A program made the position numbers and the translations under genes. From contig CAIYJE010000020.1 in the NCBI GenBank assembly GCA_903926465.1, positions 29,428-93,427 of the forward strand: DNA of 64,000 nucleotides. Reading direction: 5' to 3'. The notes under the pieces are model-generated. The model did not search any database and was not told the DNA's origin. It saw only the letters and a list, made by a program, of their open reading frames with translations. Below are positions 36,996-45,803 of the stretch, piece after piece (positions within the stretch are counted from its first letter, which is position 1; the number at the start of each line of letters is the position of its first letter). Source of the DNA: an uncultured Planctomycetales bacterium. Its GTDB lineage: Bacteria > Planctomycetota > Planctomycetia > Isosphaerales > Isosphaeraceae.

Positions 36996-37649
36996 GTGTC
37001 CAAGTCGATGCAAAACTCCAGGTCGGTATCCCCTGTTCCCGGCACGACGCAGGTCACGCTCATGGAGCGACTGATCTTGCGTCCACTGGACCCGGGGGCC
37101 TGGAGGCAGTTTGTGCGGATTTATGGCCCGCACATCCTGCAGTGGGCCCGGCAACAGGGACTCCAAAACGCGGATGCTCACGACTTCACCCAAGATGTCT
37201 TGTTGCGGTTCTGGAGAGGTGTTGAGCGATTCCGGTACGACCCCAGCAAGCGGTTCCGCAGCTACCTTGGCCAGTTGATGCGCTGGGTTTTGACCGACTG
37301 GAAAGAGCAGACCACGCAGTCGCTGGTCGGCAGCGGCGATACCAAGATCCTCAAGTTACTCCAGCAGGCGACGGCTCGGGATGACCTGGCCGGGCGGATC
37401 GAGGAACTGTATGACCTCGAGTTGCTCCGGAAAGCCATGCGTGATGTTCGCCGTCGAGTTGCTCCGCGTACCTGGGAAGCCTTTCGACTTCAGGCGGTGG
37501 AAGGGCTGACGCTGCGAGAAACCTCTGCAAGACTCGACATGAAGATCGGTACGGCGGGCTGGGCACGTTCCAGTGTGCTCTCAATGATCCGGGCGACGGT
37601 TCGCCAGCTCGATTCACTGGAGACCCCCCATGAACTAGTCTCCCGATGA
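36996..37649 (+). CDS. ECF RNA polymerase sigma factor
   Basis: About 217 residues from GTG 36996 (preceded by AGAGG); ATG 37008 is a possible alternative. Region 2 is seen as WRQFVRIYGPHILQWARQQG, DAHDFTQDVLLRFWRGVERF; region 4 as GLTLRETSARLDMKIGTAG with a helix-turn-helix. ECF sigma factors redirect RNA polymerase to a regulon in response to an envelope or other signal. The following gene starts 20 bases later and encodes a Ser/Thr kinase; this ECF-kinase pairing is common in planctomycetes and the kinase probably controls the sigma factor. Confidence 0.9.
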   Translation: MSKSMQNSRSVSPVPGTTQVTLMERLILRPLDPGAWRQFVRIYGPHILQWARQQGLQNADAHDFTQDVLLRFWRGVERFRYDPSKRFRSYLGQLMRWVLTDWKEQTTQSLVGSGDTKILKLLQQATARDDLAGRIEELYDLELLRKAMRDVRRRVAPRTWEAFRLQAVEGLTLRETSARLDMKIGTAGWARSSVLSMIRATVRQLDSLETPHELVSR

Positions 37650-37668
37650 TCCGGGCTGCCAGGAATCC

Positions 37669-40275
37669 ATGCAATGGGGCCTGTTCCTGGACGGTCATCT
37701 GGATGAAGGCGAGGGCCAGGCACTGGCCGAACACCTTAACCAGTGCGAGCGCTGCCAGAATCTCGTGGCGGCGCGGCCGGGCCACTGGTCCGCGCTCGAA
37801 CAGCTTGATCACCTGACGGCTCCGATCCTGGACCGCGAGACCATCGGTCTGCTTTCCAGTCTCGGCCGTCTGGATCTTGAAAATCCAGAGCCGACGGTCC
37901 AGCAATCCAGTTCGGCTCTCGCCGCCCCGCCCAGGGTACCAGCGAAAGCGAACCAGGCAGATCCCGAACTTGAGCCCACACCCGAGATTCCAGGGCTGGT
38001 CGATCTGGTCGAGATCGGCCAGGGCGGGATGGCACGCGTCTACCGAGCCCACGACCTGGAGCTCGATCGCAGGGTCGCCGTCAAGGTCATCGGAGCCGGC
38101 ACCAGAGCGTTGCTCTCAACACAGGTCCGCGAACGGGCCCGGCGCGAGGCTCAGGCCCTGGCCAAACTGAACCATCCGCATGTGGTCCAGATCTACCGAT
38201 CGGGCGAGGTCAACGGCGTCCCCTACCTCGTCATGGAACTGGTGACCGGTGGCACACTCCAGCAGCAGATTGCCACCAAGCTGCCGCCGATCCGCGAGGC
38301 GGCCCAGATTGTTCGAGAGCTTGCAGACGCGGTGGAAGCGGCCCATGCCCTGGGGATCATCCACCGCGACCTGAAACCCTCAAACGTGTTACTCTCGCCC
38401 GGTAGCCAACCTCAGCAGCCTGCTTCGCCCAAGCTGGCCGACTTCGGGCTCGCCCGGTCCGAAACCATGGTCGACCAGCGACTGACGGAATCGGGCCTTT
38501 TGATGGGTACCCCCAGCTACATGGCTCCGGAACAGGTGGGCGATCACCCGGACCAGCAAGAGATTGGCCCCGCCACCGATGTCCACGGTCTGGGTACCAT
38601 GCTGTACGCCTTGCTCACCGGTCGGCCACCCTACGATGGCGCATCGCAGTGGGAATCACTGCTGCTCGCCTCACATGCCCAGTACCGGCCCGTGCAAGCG
38701 TTACGGGGCGATGTCCCACGCGACCTCCGCACCATCGTGGACAAATGCCTGCAAGCCTCACCCAGACGACGCTACTCAACGGCCGCCGAACTGGTGGACG
38801 ACCTGAACCGGTTCCTTGACCGACGACCGATCCTGGCCCGATCGGCTCCGTTCCATGAACATCTTGCCAAATGGTGCCGACGCAAACCCACCACGGCCGC
38901 CCTGGTTCTCGTGCTCACACTGGCGGGTATCACCGCCGGAATCGGCGTGGGCTACCACCTGCGATCGATGTCCCTGGCCCTTACCCGGGCAGAGACGGCC
39001 GTCACCCGCGCAGAGGCGGCCGTCGGGAAACAACAGGATCTGCTGGGCACCTTCCATCATCAGGTGGTTCAGCGCCTGCTCCAGCGGGGAACCGCTCTCA
39101 ACGAAGAGGACCTCACATTCCTCAAGCAGATCCGGGAGCAATACCTCGCCTGGCCGCTCGAACCACGCCCCGTGGAAGCCCTCCAATATCGGGCGGCCGG
39201 GCTCCGTCAGCTCGGCAACATCTTTTTCAACCTGGAACATTACCTGGAGTCCCACGGGTGCCGGATGGACGCCGTCGCCGCCATCGTTCAGGCCCTGTCT
39301 CTCGAGCCCTCCAGCCTGGAACTCCGCGGCCTTCGCGCCCGCACGCTGCTGGAAGCCCAAATGGCGCTGGTCCGTACCGATCAGTTTGCCAGCGAGGACA
39401 TCGTGAACGCGAAACTGCTGACCGAGCTGGAAGGACTTGCCGAACGCGACCCTGGCGAGCGCCTGTACCTGGCCGTGGGCCTGATCACGCTGACCCTCAG
39501 GTTGGCGGATCTCGAGGAATTTGACCAGGTCCGCACGCTGGTCCCCAGAGCGATCCAGCAGGCCGACCGATATCTGGCGGAGCATGAACAAGATCTCAAA
39601 GCCTGGAATTTTGTGCCGTTCGTGTATTACAACGCGGGATTCAGTCTCGACAAGGCGGGAGACACAGCCCAGAAGGAGCCTCTGTTCCGCAAAATGCTGG
39701 CCCTGGGCGAGGAAGGGGCCAGGCGGTTCCCTCAGTCTCCTCTTACCCTGATCAAAGCACAGCAGAGCGCGCTCATCGCGCTGGCTGATCTCACCTACAA
39801 CGACAAACGCTGGGCCGAGGCCGAAACCACGCTCGATCAATTGATCCAGGTTTGTCGGCATGGCATCGAACAACACCCCGAAGAAAAAGAACTCCTGGAA
39901 TTCCAAGGGGGCCTGATTGATGCCGCACTCCTTCGCGCCAAGGTGGACACGGCTCAGAACCAGCCGGCCGCGGCCTTGCCCGACATGGAACAGGCCATCG
40001 AACTGGCCAGGAGCGGCCGGGAACGTCAGCCGGCCGTTTTTGATCGCAGCCTGATGCTCATCCGCGTCTTACTCAGTTCCGCCAAACTCCATCAGCAGAC
40101 CGGCAAGCCCGACCAGGCCCGACAACAATTTGACGAGGTCTCCGCCATCGCCGTGCCCTGGCTGGCACACCCGGACCGCGGTGCCGAGGTGCAAAGGCTC
40201 ATGGATCAGGCCAGTAGCGGCCTGATCAACCTGGAAGCCAAGGCCGGCAACTCGCTACCAACAATAAATCCATAA
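37669..40275 (+). CDS. Membrane Ser/Thr protein kinase with zinc-finger start and repeat-rich sensor end
   Basis: 868 residues, preceded by CAGGAA. The first 45 residues carry HLNQCERC, an anti-sigma-like H-x3-C-x2-C zinc finger. The kinase domain (about 105-385) has VEIGQGGMARVYRAHD, VAVKVIG with the ATP Lys, IHRDLKPSNVLL and ADFGLARS, and an APEQ substrate motif; all catalytic residues are intact. A helix at about 408-430 (AALVLVLTLAGITAGIGVG) crosses the membrane. The remaining 440 residues are helical, TPR-like, and probably sense something outside. Being next to the ECF sigma gene, it likely controls that factor. Confidence 0.93.
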   Translation: MQWGLFLDGHLDEGEGQALAEHLNQCERCQNLVAARPGHWSALEQLDHLTAPILDRETIGLLSSLGRLDLENPEPTVQQSSSALAAPPRVPAKANQADPELEPTPEIPGLVDLVEIGQGGMARVYRAHDLELDRRVAVKVIGAGTRALLSTQVRERARREAQALAKLNHPHVVQIYRSGEVNGVPYLVMELVTGGTLQQQIATKLPPIREAAQIVRELADAVEAAHALGIIHRDLKPSNVLLSPGSQPQQPASPKLADFGLARSETMVDQRLTESGLLMGTPSYMAPEQVGDHPDQQEIGPATDVHGLGTMLYALLTGRPPYDGASQWESLLLASHAQYRPVQALRGDVPRDLRTIVDKCLQASPRRRYSTAAELVDDLNRFLDRRPILARSAPFHEHLAKWCRRKPTTAALVLVLTLAGITAGIGVGYHLRSMSLALTRAETAVTRAEAAVGKQQDLLGTFHHQVVQRLLQRGTALNEEDLTFLKQIREQYLAWPLEPRPVEALQYRAAGLRQLGNIFFNLEHYLESHGCRMDAVAAIVQALSLEPSSLELRGLRARTLLEAQMALVRTDQFASEDIVNAKLLTELEGLAERDPGERLYLAVGLITLTLRLADLEEFDQVRTLVPRAIQQADRYLAEHEQDLKAWNFVPFVYYNAGFSLDKAGDTAQKEPLFRKMLALGEEGARRFPQSPLTLIKAQQSALIALADLTYNDKRWAEAETTLDQLIQVCRHGIEQHPEEKELLEFQGGLIDAALLRAKVDTAQNQPAAALPDMEQAIELARSGRERQPAVFDRSLMLIRVLLSSAKLHQQTGKPDQARQQFDEVSAIAVPWLAHPDRGAEVQRLMDQASSGLINLEAKAGNSLPTINP

Positions 40276-40325
40276 ACACATCAGCATTTTTTTTATTTTT
40301 CACAAAAATCTGACGCTGGAACCGA

Positions 40326-41255
40326 TCAACCGGCTCCAAGACTGGCCATCGACGGCGACTGATATTCCTGTTCACCGGCGGGAATGGGAAAATCGAGACG
40401 ATTGACCTTGGGCGGCTGCGGGCAGGTGGCAAACGGCGTGTACGCGCACGGCAAGTTCACGGCCCGGTTGAAATCCAGCATCAAAATCCCGTCTGCGTCT
40501 GGGGGGTCCACCAGAAGCTGGCGACCATTGGCGGGCGTGGTTTTACCGGCCGTGCCATCGCGAAACACGACCCAGTATTTCTCTCCCTCCATGGCCAGTT
40601 GCAGCCGGTAGGTTTTCCCATCGCGCTCGAACACGGCAAAACCGGGTGATTCGAACGATTCGCGGGTACCAACCACCGTCTCCACCTCGAGCCGGTTCAA
40701 AAGCACCGTGGGCTCAAACCGGGCATGCACACGCCAGTTGGGGTCCAGGGGATACCACCTCAGCCCTTGAAACTCGGTGCGGACCGGGCTCTGGCTATCT
40801 TTCACCCGAAGTGCCAGGCGATCTCCCCGCTTGATCACCATCATCCGGACGGTCCCCACCGTCAGCACGTCTGGCTTCTTGCCCTCCTCATCGGTCTGGA
40901 CCTGACCCGCGAGGAACAGTTCCTTGCCACGCCGCACGTCCACGCCGGGCTCGGCCTGAAACCGTACGGCCTCGTTAACCAGGGTGAACGTGCCCACTCT
41001 GGAGGCCACCGATGCCGGCAGCCGCACCTGATTCTCAGCGTCTGAGCCCACCCGGTTCTGCCCGGGCCTTAGCCAGTGCAGGCCCACCAGCGAGAGCCAG
41101 CCATCCTCGGCCCTGAGTGCGTCTTCACGCGCCTGTCGCCAGGCCTCAAGGGTCATGTCCAATCGCTTCTTACCGGCTCCTGCCAGAGCGCAAACCGGTA
41201 GCAGCATCAGCAAACTCAGACAGATTCCAAGAAAACAGGCGGCTCGTCTCATCAT
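40326..41255 (-). CDS. Secreted DUF1684 protein
   Basis: About 309 residues from ATG 41255 (or 41252), giving a signal peptide (RRAACFLGICLSLLMLLPV) at the N-terminus; the frame runs on to 41339 but this start is better. Family signs of DUF1684: WLSLVGLHWLRPGQNRVGSD, FQGLRWYPLDPNWRVHARF, MLDFNRAVNLPCAY and CPQPPKVNRLDFPIPAGEQE. Members are of unknown function, often secreted. It converges on the Ser/Thr kinase gene with an A/T-rich spacer between (40276-40325). Confidence 0.9.
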   Translation of the reverse strand: MMRRAACFLGICLSLLMLLPVCALAGAGKKRLDMTLEAWRQAREDALRAEDGWLSLVGLHWLRPGQNRVGSDAENQVRLPASVASRVGTFTLVNEAVRFQAEPGVDVRRGKELFLAGQVQTDEEGKKPDVLTVGTVRMMVIKRGDRLALRVKDSQSPVRTEFQGLRWYPLDPNWRVHARFEPTVLLNRLEVETVVGTRESFESPGFAVFERDGKTYRLQLAMEGEKYWVVFRDGTAGKTTPANGRQLLVDPPDADGILMLDFNRAVNLPCAYTPFATCPQPPKVNRLDFPIPAGEQEYQSPSMASLGAG

Positions 41256-41551
41256 CAGGCGCACCACGGACAAAAATGGTGACCAATCCGTCAACGTGAC
41301 CAATCGGCGTCTGCTTTGCCAACCGATCCCGAAGTCCAAGATACCGGATCCAAACGGGGCCTTGGTGAAGGAAAATCAGAAATCTAGAAACCCCGTACTC
41401 CGAATGCGCCGAGCAGGAAACCTACGCAAAAACGGCCGACCTTTCTGCTGTTGCCGGTCATGCCAGCAACCAACTTACCAGGCCGGCCTCAGCTTCCGTT
41501 TCCGCGCGAATTCCTGGGCCAATTTCTTCCGGTTCCACGGACCGGCTTTCG
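41256..41551. other. Intergenic region downstream of the dehydrogenase gene
   Basis: About 300 bases between the start of the DUF1684 gene and the stop of the dehydrogenase gene, both on the minus strand. Presumably contains the DUF1684 promoter. A GC-rich GGCCGGCC-type palindrome occurs near 41480; otherwise nothing seen. Confidence 0.3.
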
Positions 41552-42580
41552 TTATCCCTGGAGCCGCTTTTCAACCTCGTCCCCAACCGCCTTGGTGAAG
41601 CTTTCGGTCGATTCCTGACCGCCCAGGTCGCGGGTCCGGATCCCCCGCCTGAGCAGGTCCAGGGTGGCATCTTTGACGGCCTGGCCCACGCTGATCTCGC
41701 CAATCTGGTAAAGCAGCAGCACCAAGGCCAGGAAGATGGCCGTGGGGTTGGCCAGGTTCTTGCCGGCAATGTCCGGGGCGGTGCCGTGGGCCGCATCAAA
41801 CAGCGCCACTCGAACCACACCCGAGGCATCGAACGCCAGATTGGCACTGGCTCCAATCCCGAGCGAGCCTGCCAGGCCGCAGGCCATGTCGGAGAGGAAA
41901 TCACCGTATTCGTTCAGAACCAGCACAATCTGGAACTTGTCAGGGGTCATGACAATCTTGGCCAGAAGCGCATCGAACAGCTCAACGTTGTGCTCAACCT
42001 CGGGATACTGGTGGGCCACCATGTCGGTCACCCGCTCAAAGAGCCCGTCGGTAGCCTTCTGAATGGTGTACTTGGAGGCACTGGTCACCCGTCGGTGGGT
42101 CTTGCGGCCCAGGGTAAAGGCGTACCGGGCCGCCTCCTGCACCGGCTTTCGCTCCACAATCCGCAGGCTGACCGCGCCATCGTCGCCAATCATCCGGCCC
42201 GGGTCATCGTAGGTGCCCCCGGTCGCAATTCGCACAATGTCCAGGTCCAGCTCGCGCTTGAAGTTGCTGGGTACACCCGGAATGGTCGTGACCGGCCGGT
42301 GGATGACCGAAAGGTCCAGCCGCTTCCGTAGCACCTGGTTGGGGCTCTCTTCGGCGGTGATCGTGGGATACTTCAGTGCCACCCGTGTGGCTTCCACAGA
42401 TGCCACAGCCTCATCATAAATCGCGTTTTTACGGGCCCGTCGATTCTCAAGCGTGAGATCGATCGGTCGAAAGTCCAGATGGATCGGCAACCGTTCAGAC
42501 AGCCGATGTACGGCGGTGGAAAGTTCAGCGCCAATGCCATCGCCCAGAAGTTCGGTCACCGGATAGGAAGGTCGGGTCAC
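41552..42580 (-). CDS. Isocitrate/isopropylmalate dehydrogenase family protein
   Basis: About 342 residues from a GTG at 42580; the frame is open to 42724 but the family begins around VTRPSYPVTELLGDGIGAEL. Family signatures: the substrate loop LKYPTITAEESPNQVLRKRL, NEYGDFLSDMACGLAGSLG and AAHGTAPDIAGKNLANPTA with the metal-binding Asp residues. The NAD(P)-dependent enzyme decarboxylates a beta-hydroxy acid; isocitrate is likelier than isopropylmalate because no leu genes are near. The exact start is unsure, no good ribosome site being visible. Confidence 0.82.
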   Translation of the reverse strand: MTRPSYPVTELLGDGIGAELSTAVHRLSERLPIHLDFRPIDLTLENRRARKNAIYDEAVASVEATRVALKYPTITAEESPNQVLRKRLDLSVIHRPVTTIPGVPSNFKRELDLDIVRIATGGTYDDPGRMIGDDGAVSLRIVERKPVQEAARYAFTLGRKTHRRVTSASKYTIQKATDGLFERVTDMVAHQYPEVEHNVELFDALLAKIVMTPDKFQIVLVLNEYGDFLSDMACGLAGSLGIGASANLAFDASGVVRVALFDAAHGTAPDIAGKNLANPTAIFLALVLLLYQIGEISVGQAVKDATLDLLRRGIRTRDLGGQESTESFTKAVGDEVEKRLQG

Positions 42581-42811
42581 GAGAGGTGGGTCCGAGCGGT
42601 GCGGTGTCGGTGCGCGAGGGTGAGAGATGAAAAAGGATTGTACGAGCCAGGCGCTTTCCGCACAACCGGTCCAGGCGATTCGGCTGCTGGGAAAAATCGA
42701 CGAGATCCAAGCGTTACGTGGCATCGGGCTGGAGAGCAGGGTAAGATAAGACGATATCCTATAGCGAGAGGCCCAAGGCTAGGCCTCTGTTTCGCAGGCG
42801 GGAGAGGTTGC

Positions 42812-43408
42812 ATGTCCACCGTCGGCAAGGTTTTGTGTGCGTTGATGGTCCTGCCGTTTCTGGGCTGGATGTGGTTATCATCCAATGTCTCGGAATGGAA
42901 TCGCGCTTACGGCAAGCTGCAGGACTCCACTCGGGCAAGCATTGTCGCAGCCGACGATGAGTTGATCTCAACTCGGTCCGACATCATTCGGACCCGGGCC
43001 AACGTGGCGCTGGTGCAGAAAGAGAAAGACTCGCGGCTGACCGCAGCCCGGTCGCTCATATCCCAGTTGTTCCGGGAAAATAGCTCATCCAAGGAAACGC
43101 TGGACCGCTTCACCATCCAGTTCGATACCGCCAAGGCGGCAGCCGATGCCTCTTTGGTCCGCAAGACCAAGACGCTGGAACTGCTGGGCCAGACCGAGCG
43201 TGATCTGGCTGGCGCACAAACCGACCTGGTCGCGGTCAAAGAAGTGAACACGGCCGCCCGAAGCGTTCTTGAACAGCTTCGCAGTGAACTGAGCGCGACT
43301 CTGGCCCAAAACCAGCAACTCGTTCAGGCTCGGCTTCAGGGTGTGGTTCAACCGGTGAGCCCGGCCGCCAGCGCGGCTCCTGGCCTTTCTACGGCCGTGA
43401 CCCGCTAA
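42812..43408 (+). CDS. Membrane-anchored coiled-coil protein
   Basis: 198 residues. ATG 42812 follows GGGAGAGG. One N-terminal membrane helix (VLCALMVLPFLGWMWLSS) is followed by a long heptad-like helix with few Pro or Gly from about residue 30 to 175 (for example LISTRSDIIRTRANVALVQK). The C-terminus is Ala/Pro-rich. The form suggests a structural or scaffold protein facing outward. Not recognised as a named family. Its promoter region is shared with the divergent dehydrogenase gene. Confidence 0.65.
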   Translation: MSTVGKVLCALMVLPFLGWMWLSSNVSEWNRAYGKLQDSTRASIVAADDELISTRSDIIRTRANVALVQKEKDSRLTAARSLISQLFRENSSSKETLDRFTIQFDTAKAAADASLVRKTKTLELLGQTERDLAGAQTDLVAVKEVNTAARSVLEQLRSELSATLAQNQQLVQARLQGVVQPVSPAASAAPGLSTAVTR

Positions 43409-43561
43409 GCAATCGTTGATTGATCAGGCTCCCCCCCCTCCTGAACTGTACGCTACACCGGATTTTTCAGCCCCAATCCGTCCTGGCCGACCTTGCGCGG
43501 AATCAAGACCTCGCAATCTTCGGCAACCCGAGAGACGGCTGGCCAGGCTGGCGGAGTGGTG

Positions 43562-44545
43562 ATGAGTAACGGACTGGCGGGGATTGAGCAACCGGACGGG
43601 TCAGGCTTCAGCGCCCCTTCCCCCACACCCTGGGTGGGGCTAGTCGGAAATCGCGCGGCGGGCCGGGGTAAGGCAGGCCGGAAGGTCGACCAACTGGCCA
43701 GTGCCCTGGAAGATCGGGGGCTAGCATTCCGGCCAGTTTGGACCCTGGATGAGCGTCGGATTCTGATTCAGCAGGCAAATACCGACCCCGCGTGCCAAGC
43801 CCTGGTGGCCGCCGGCGGAGACGGGACCGTGGCGGCCGTGATTCAGGAACAGCCACGAGTTCCCCTGGCGGTGCTGCCGGCGGGAACCGAGAACCTGTTC
43901 GCCCAGCATGCCGGCCTGGGCCGCAATCCCGAGACGATTGCCGAGGCCATTGCCGCCTGTCACTCGCGGCCCATTGACCTGGGCCAAATTGTGGGCGGCC
44001 CACGCTTCAGCCTGATGACCGGCTTTGGCTTCGACGGCGACGTGGTCACCCGCCACCACTCAGCACGGGTGAGCGGGCTGGGCCAGGTCCGGCCCACCAA
44101 TCGCGCGGCCTACGTAGAACCTATCGTCCGGTCCAGCTTCTTCTACCGGTTCCCGCCGATCCAGGTCACCATTGAAGATGATGGCCAGCACGAGGTGCTT
44201 ACCGGCACCACGGTATTTCTGTTCAACCTGCCCCGGTACGCCTTGGGGTTGCCGTTTGCCCCCTCGGCCCGCGATGACGACGGGGAACTGGACCTGATCA
44301 TCTTCAAGAAGCCCGGCCCGTTTCACGCCTTGCGCTATCTGTGGCTGGTGTTCCGAGGGCTACACCTGGGCCGCCGCGGAGTGATCCACCGGGTGGTTAA
44401 ACGGATCTCGGTCACGGTCAATGAGGCGCGGGTGCCGGTCCAGATCGATGGCGATCCAGGCGGCGTGCTCGAACTCGGCCAGCCCTGGACCCTGGAAGTT
44501 CTCCCCCGGGCCCTACCCCTGATTGTGCCTCCACCGGGTACCTGA
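43562..44545 (+). CDS. Diacylglycerol/lipid kinase family protein (YegS/LCB5-type)
   Basis: About 327 residues from ATG 43562, preceded by GGAG. The catalytic domain shows [31 protein letters not shown] (the GGDGT nucleotide motif) and [17 protein letters not shown]; a later beta domain has GFGFDGDVV and [11 protein letters not shown]. Enzymes of this family phosphorylate diacylglycerol, sphingoid bases or similar lipids with ATP. It is followed by the kdsA gene after 229 bases. Confidence 0.88.
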   Translation: MSNGLAGIEQPDGSGFSAPSPTPWVGLVGNRAAGRGKAGRKVDQLASALEDRGLAFRPVWTLDERRILIQQANTDPACQALVAAGGDGTVAAVIQEQPRVPLAVLPAGTENLFAQHAGLGRNPETIAEAIAACHSRPIDLGQIVGGPRFSLMTGFGFDGDVVTRHHSARVSGLGQVRPTNRAAYVEPIVRSSFFYRFPPIQVTIEDDGQHEVLTGTTVFLFNLPRYALGLPFAPSARDDDGELDLIIFKKPGPFHALRYLWLVFRGLHLGRRGVIHRVVKRISVTVNEARVPVQIDGDPGGVLELGQPWTLEVLPRALPLIVPPPGT

Positions 44546-44774
44546 ACGGACCCGCCGTTGGTCCTCAGGGGACCAAACCGCGCCACAGACCAGGGAGCAT
44601 GGCTCAGAAGAATCCCCCGCTCAGGCGGTGGGCGATGCGGAGTGCGGCGGCCTCCTCGCCATGCACGCAAGCAGGTCTGGGGTCGGCTTGCCCCCGGTAC
44701 CCTCACCTGATACAGAGTCAGCACACAAACCAAAGCCAGGCGCGTCCAAACTCGGCAAAGGAAGGGCAACGGCC

Positions 44775-45605
44775 ATGGAAGTTCCAAATCCAGTCCAGGT
44801 TGGTCCAGTGAAAATTGGGCGGGGCTGCCCCCTGGTTTTGATTGCAGGCCCGTGCGTGATGGAGCCGGGCGACCTGACCTACCAGCTCGCCCACCGCTTG
44901 AAGCAGATGACCAGCGAACTCGGGCTGCCGTTGATCTTCAAGGCCTCGTACGACAAGGCCAACCGCACCTCACGCACCAGCTATCGAGGGCCGGGAATGG
45001 AGGAGGGGCTGAAAATCTTCGAGCGGGTGAAGGCGGAGACCGGCCTGCCCGTGACCACCGACATTCACGAGTGCCACCAGGCAGCCACCGCCGCCAAAGT
45101 GGTGGACCTGCTGCAAATCCCGGCCTTTCTGGCCCGCCAGACCGACCTGCTGGAGGCGGCGGCAGCCACCGGCCGGCCGATCAACGTCAAGAAGGGGCAA
45201 TTCATGGCCCCCTGGGATATGAAGCACGTGGTCGCCAAGGTAATCGAGGCCGGTGGGCCGGGCGTCCTGCTCACCGAGCGTGGGACCACCTTCGGGTACG
45301 GTCGGTTGATCAATGACATGCGCGCGATCCCGATCATGCAAGAGACCGGGGCCCCGGTTGTGTTCGACGCCACCCACTCGGTCCAGCTCCCAAGCGCCGG
45401 CCAGGGGGTCACCGCCGGCGAACGGCCCATGGTCCCGGTGCTCGCCAAGGCGGCCGTGGCCATCGGGGTCGATGCCCTGTTCCTGGAAGTGCATCCCGAT
45501 CCGGACAAGGCCCTGTCCGACGGGCCCAATGCGCTCCGCCTCGACGACCTGCCTGGGCTGCTCCAGACCCTGATCCAGATCCGCCACGCGATTGGACTGG
45601 CCTGA
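44775..45605 (+). CDS. kdsA: 3-deoxy-8-phosphooctulonate synthase
   Basis: 276 residues, the usual length. The enzyme condenses phosphoenolpyruvate with arabinose 5-phosphate to give Kdo 8-phosphate for lipopolysaccharide. Visible motifs include [70 protein letters not shown] and [18 protein letters not shown] 44775 is chosen because the family start follows; the frame extends to 44523 with no similarity. Its presence suggests a Gram-negative-type outer membrane with Kdo. Confidence 0.96.
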   Translation: MEVPNPVQVGPVKIGRGCPLVLIAGPCVMEPGDLTYQLAHRLKQMTSELGLPLIFKASYDKANRTSRTSYRGPGMEEGLKIFERVKAETGLPVTTDIHECHQAATAAKVVDLLQIPAFLARQTDLLEAAAATGRPINVKKGQFMAPWDMKHVVAKVIEAGGPGVLLTERGTTFGYGRLINDMRAIPIMQETGAPVVFDATHSVQLPSAGQGVTAGERPMVPVLAKAAVAIGVDALFLEVHPDPDKALSDGPNALRLDDLPGLLQTLIQIRHAIGLA

Positions 45606-45803
45606 GCCGGCAAGCCGTTCGAACCATATCGCGGGGCCGAGCGTAATCAAAAGTACGGTTTCTTTGCGCGCCGATCTCGGAAGCGGGAGCGGTCTCCGGT
45701 TAGAATTGAGGGCGAGGAAAGCGGACCGGGTCTCTGAGTTCCGCGCCGGGCAGCCTTCGGCGCGAACCGCTTTCCCACCTTGCACTTGCAGAGGACTTGC
45801 GTT

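Noticed and set aside
38776..39906. 376-codon frame on the minus strand
   Set aside because: Antisense to the C-terminal half of the Ser/Thr kinase gene.
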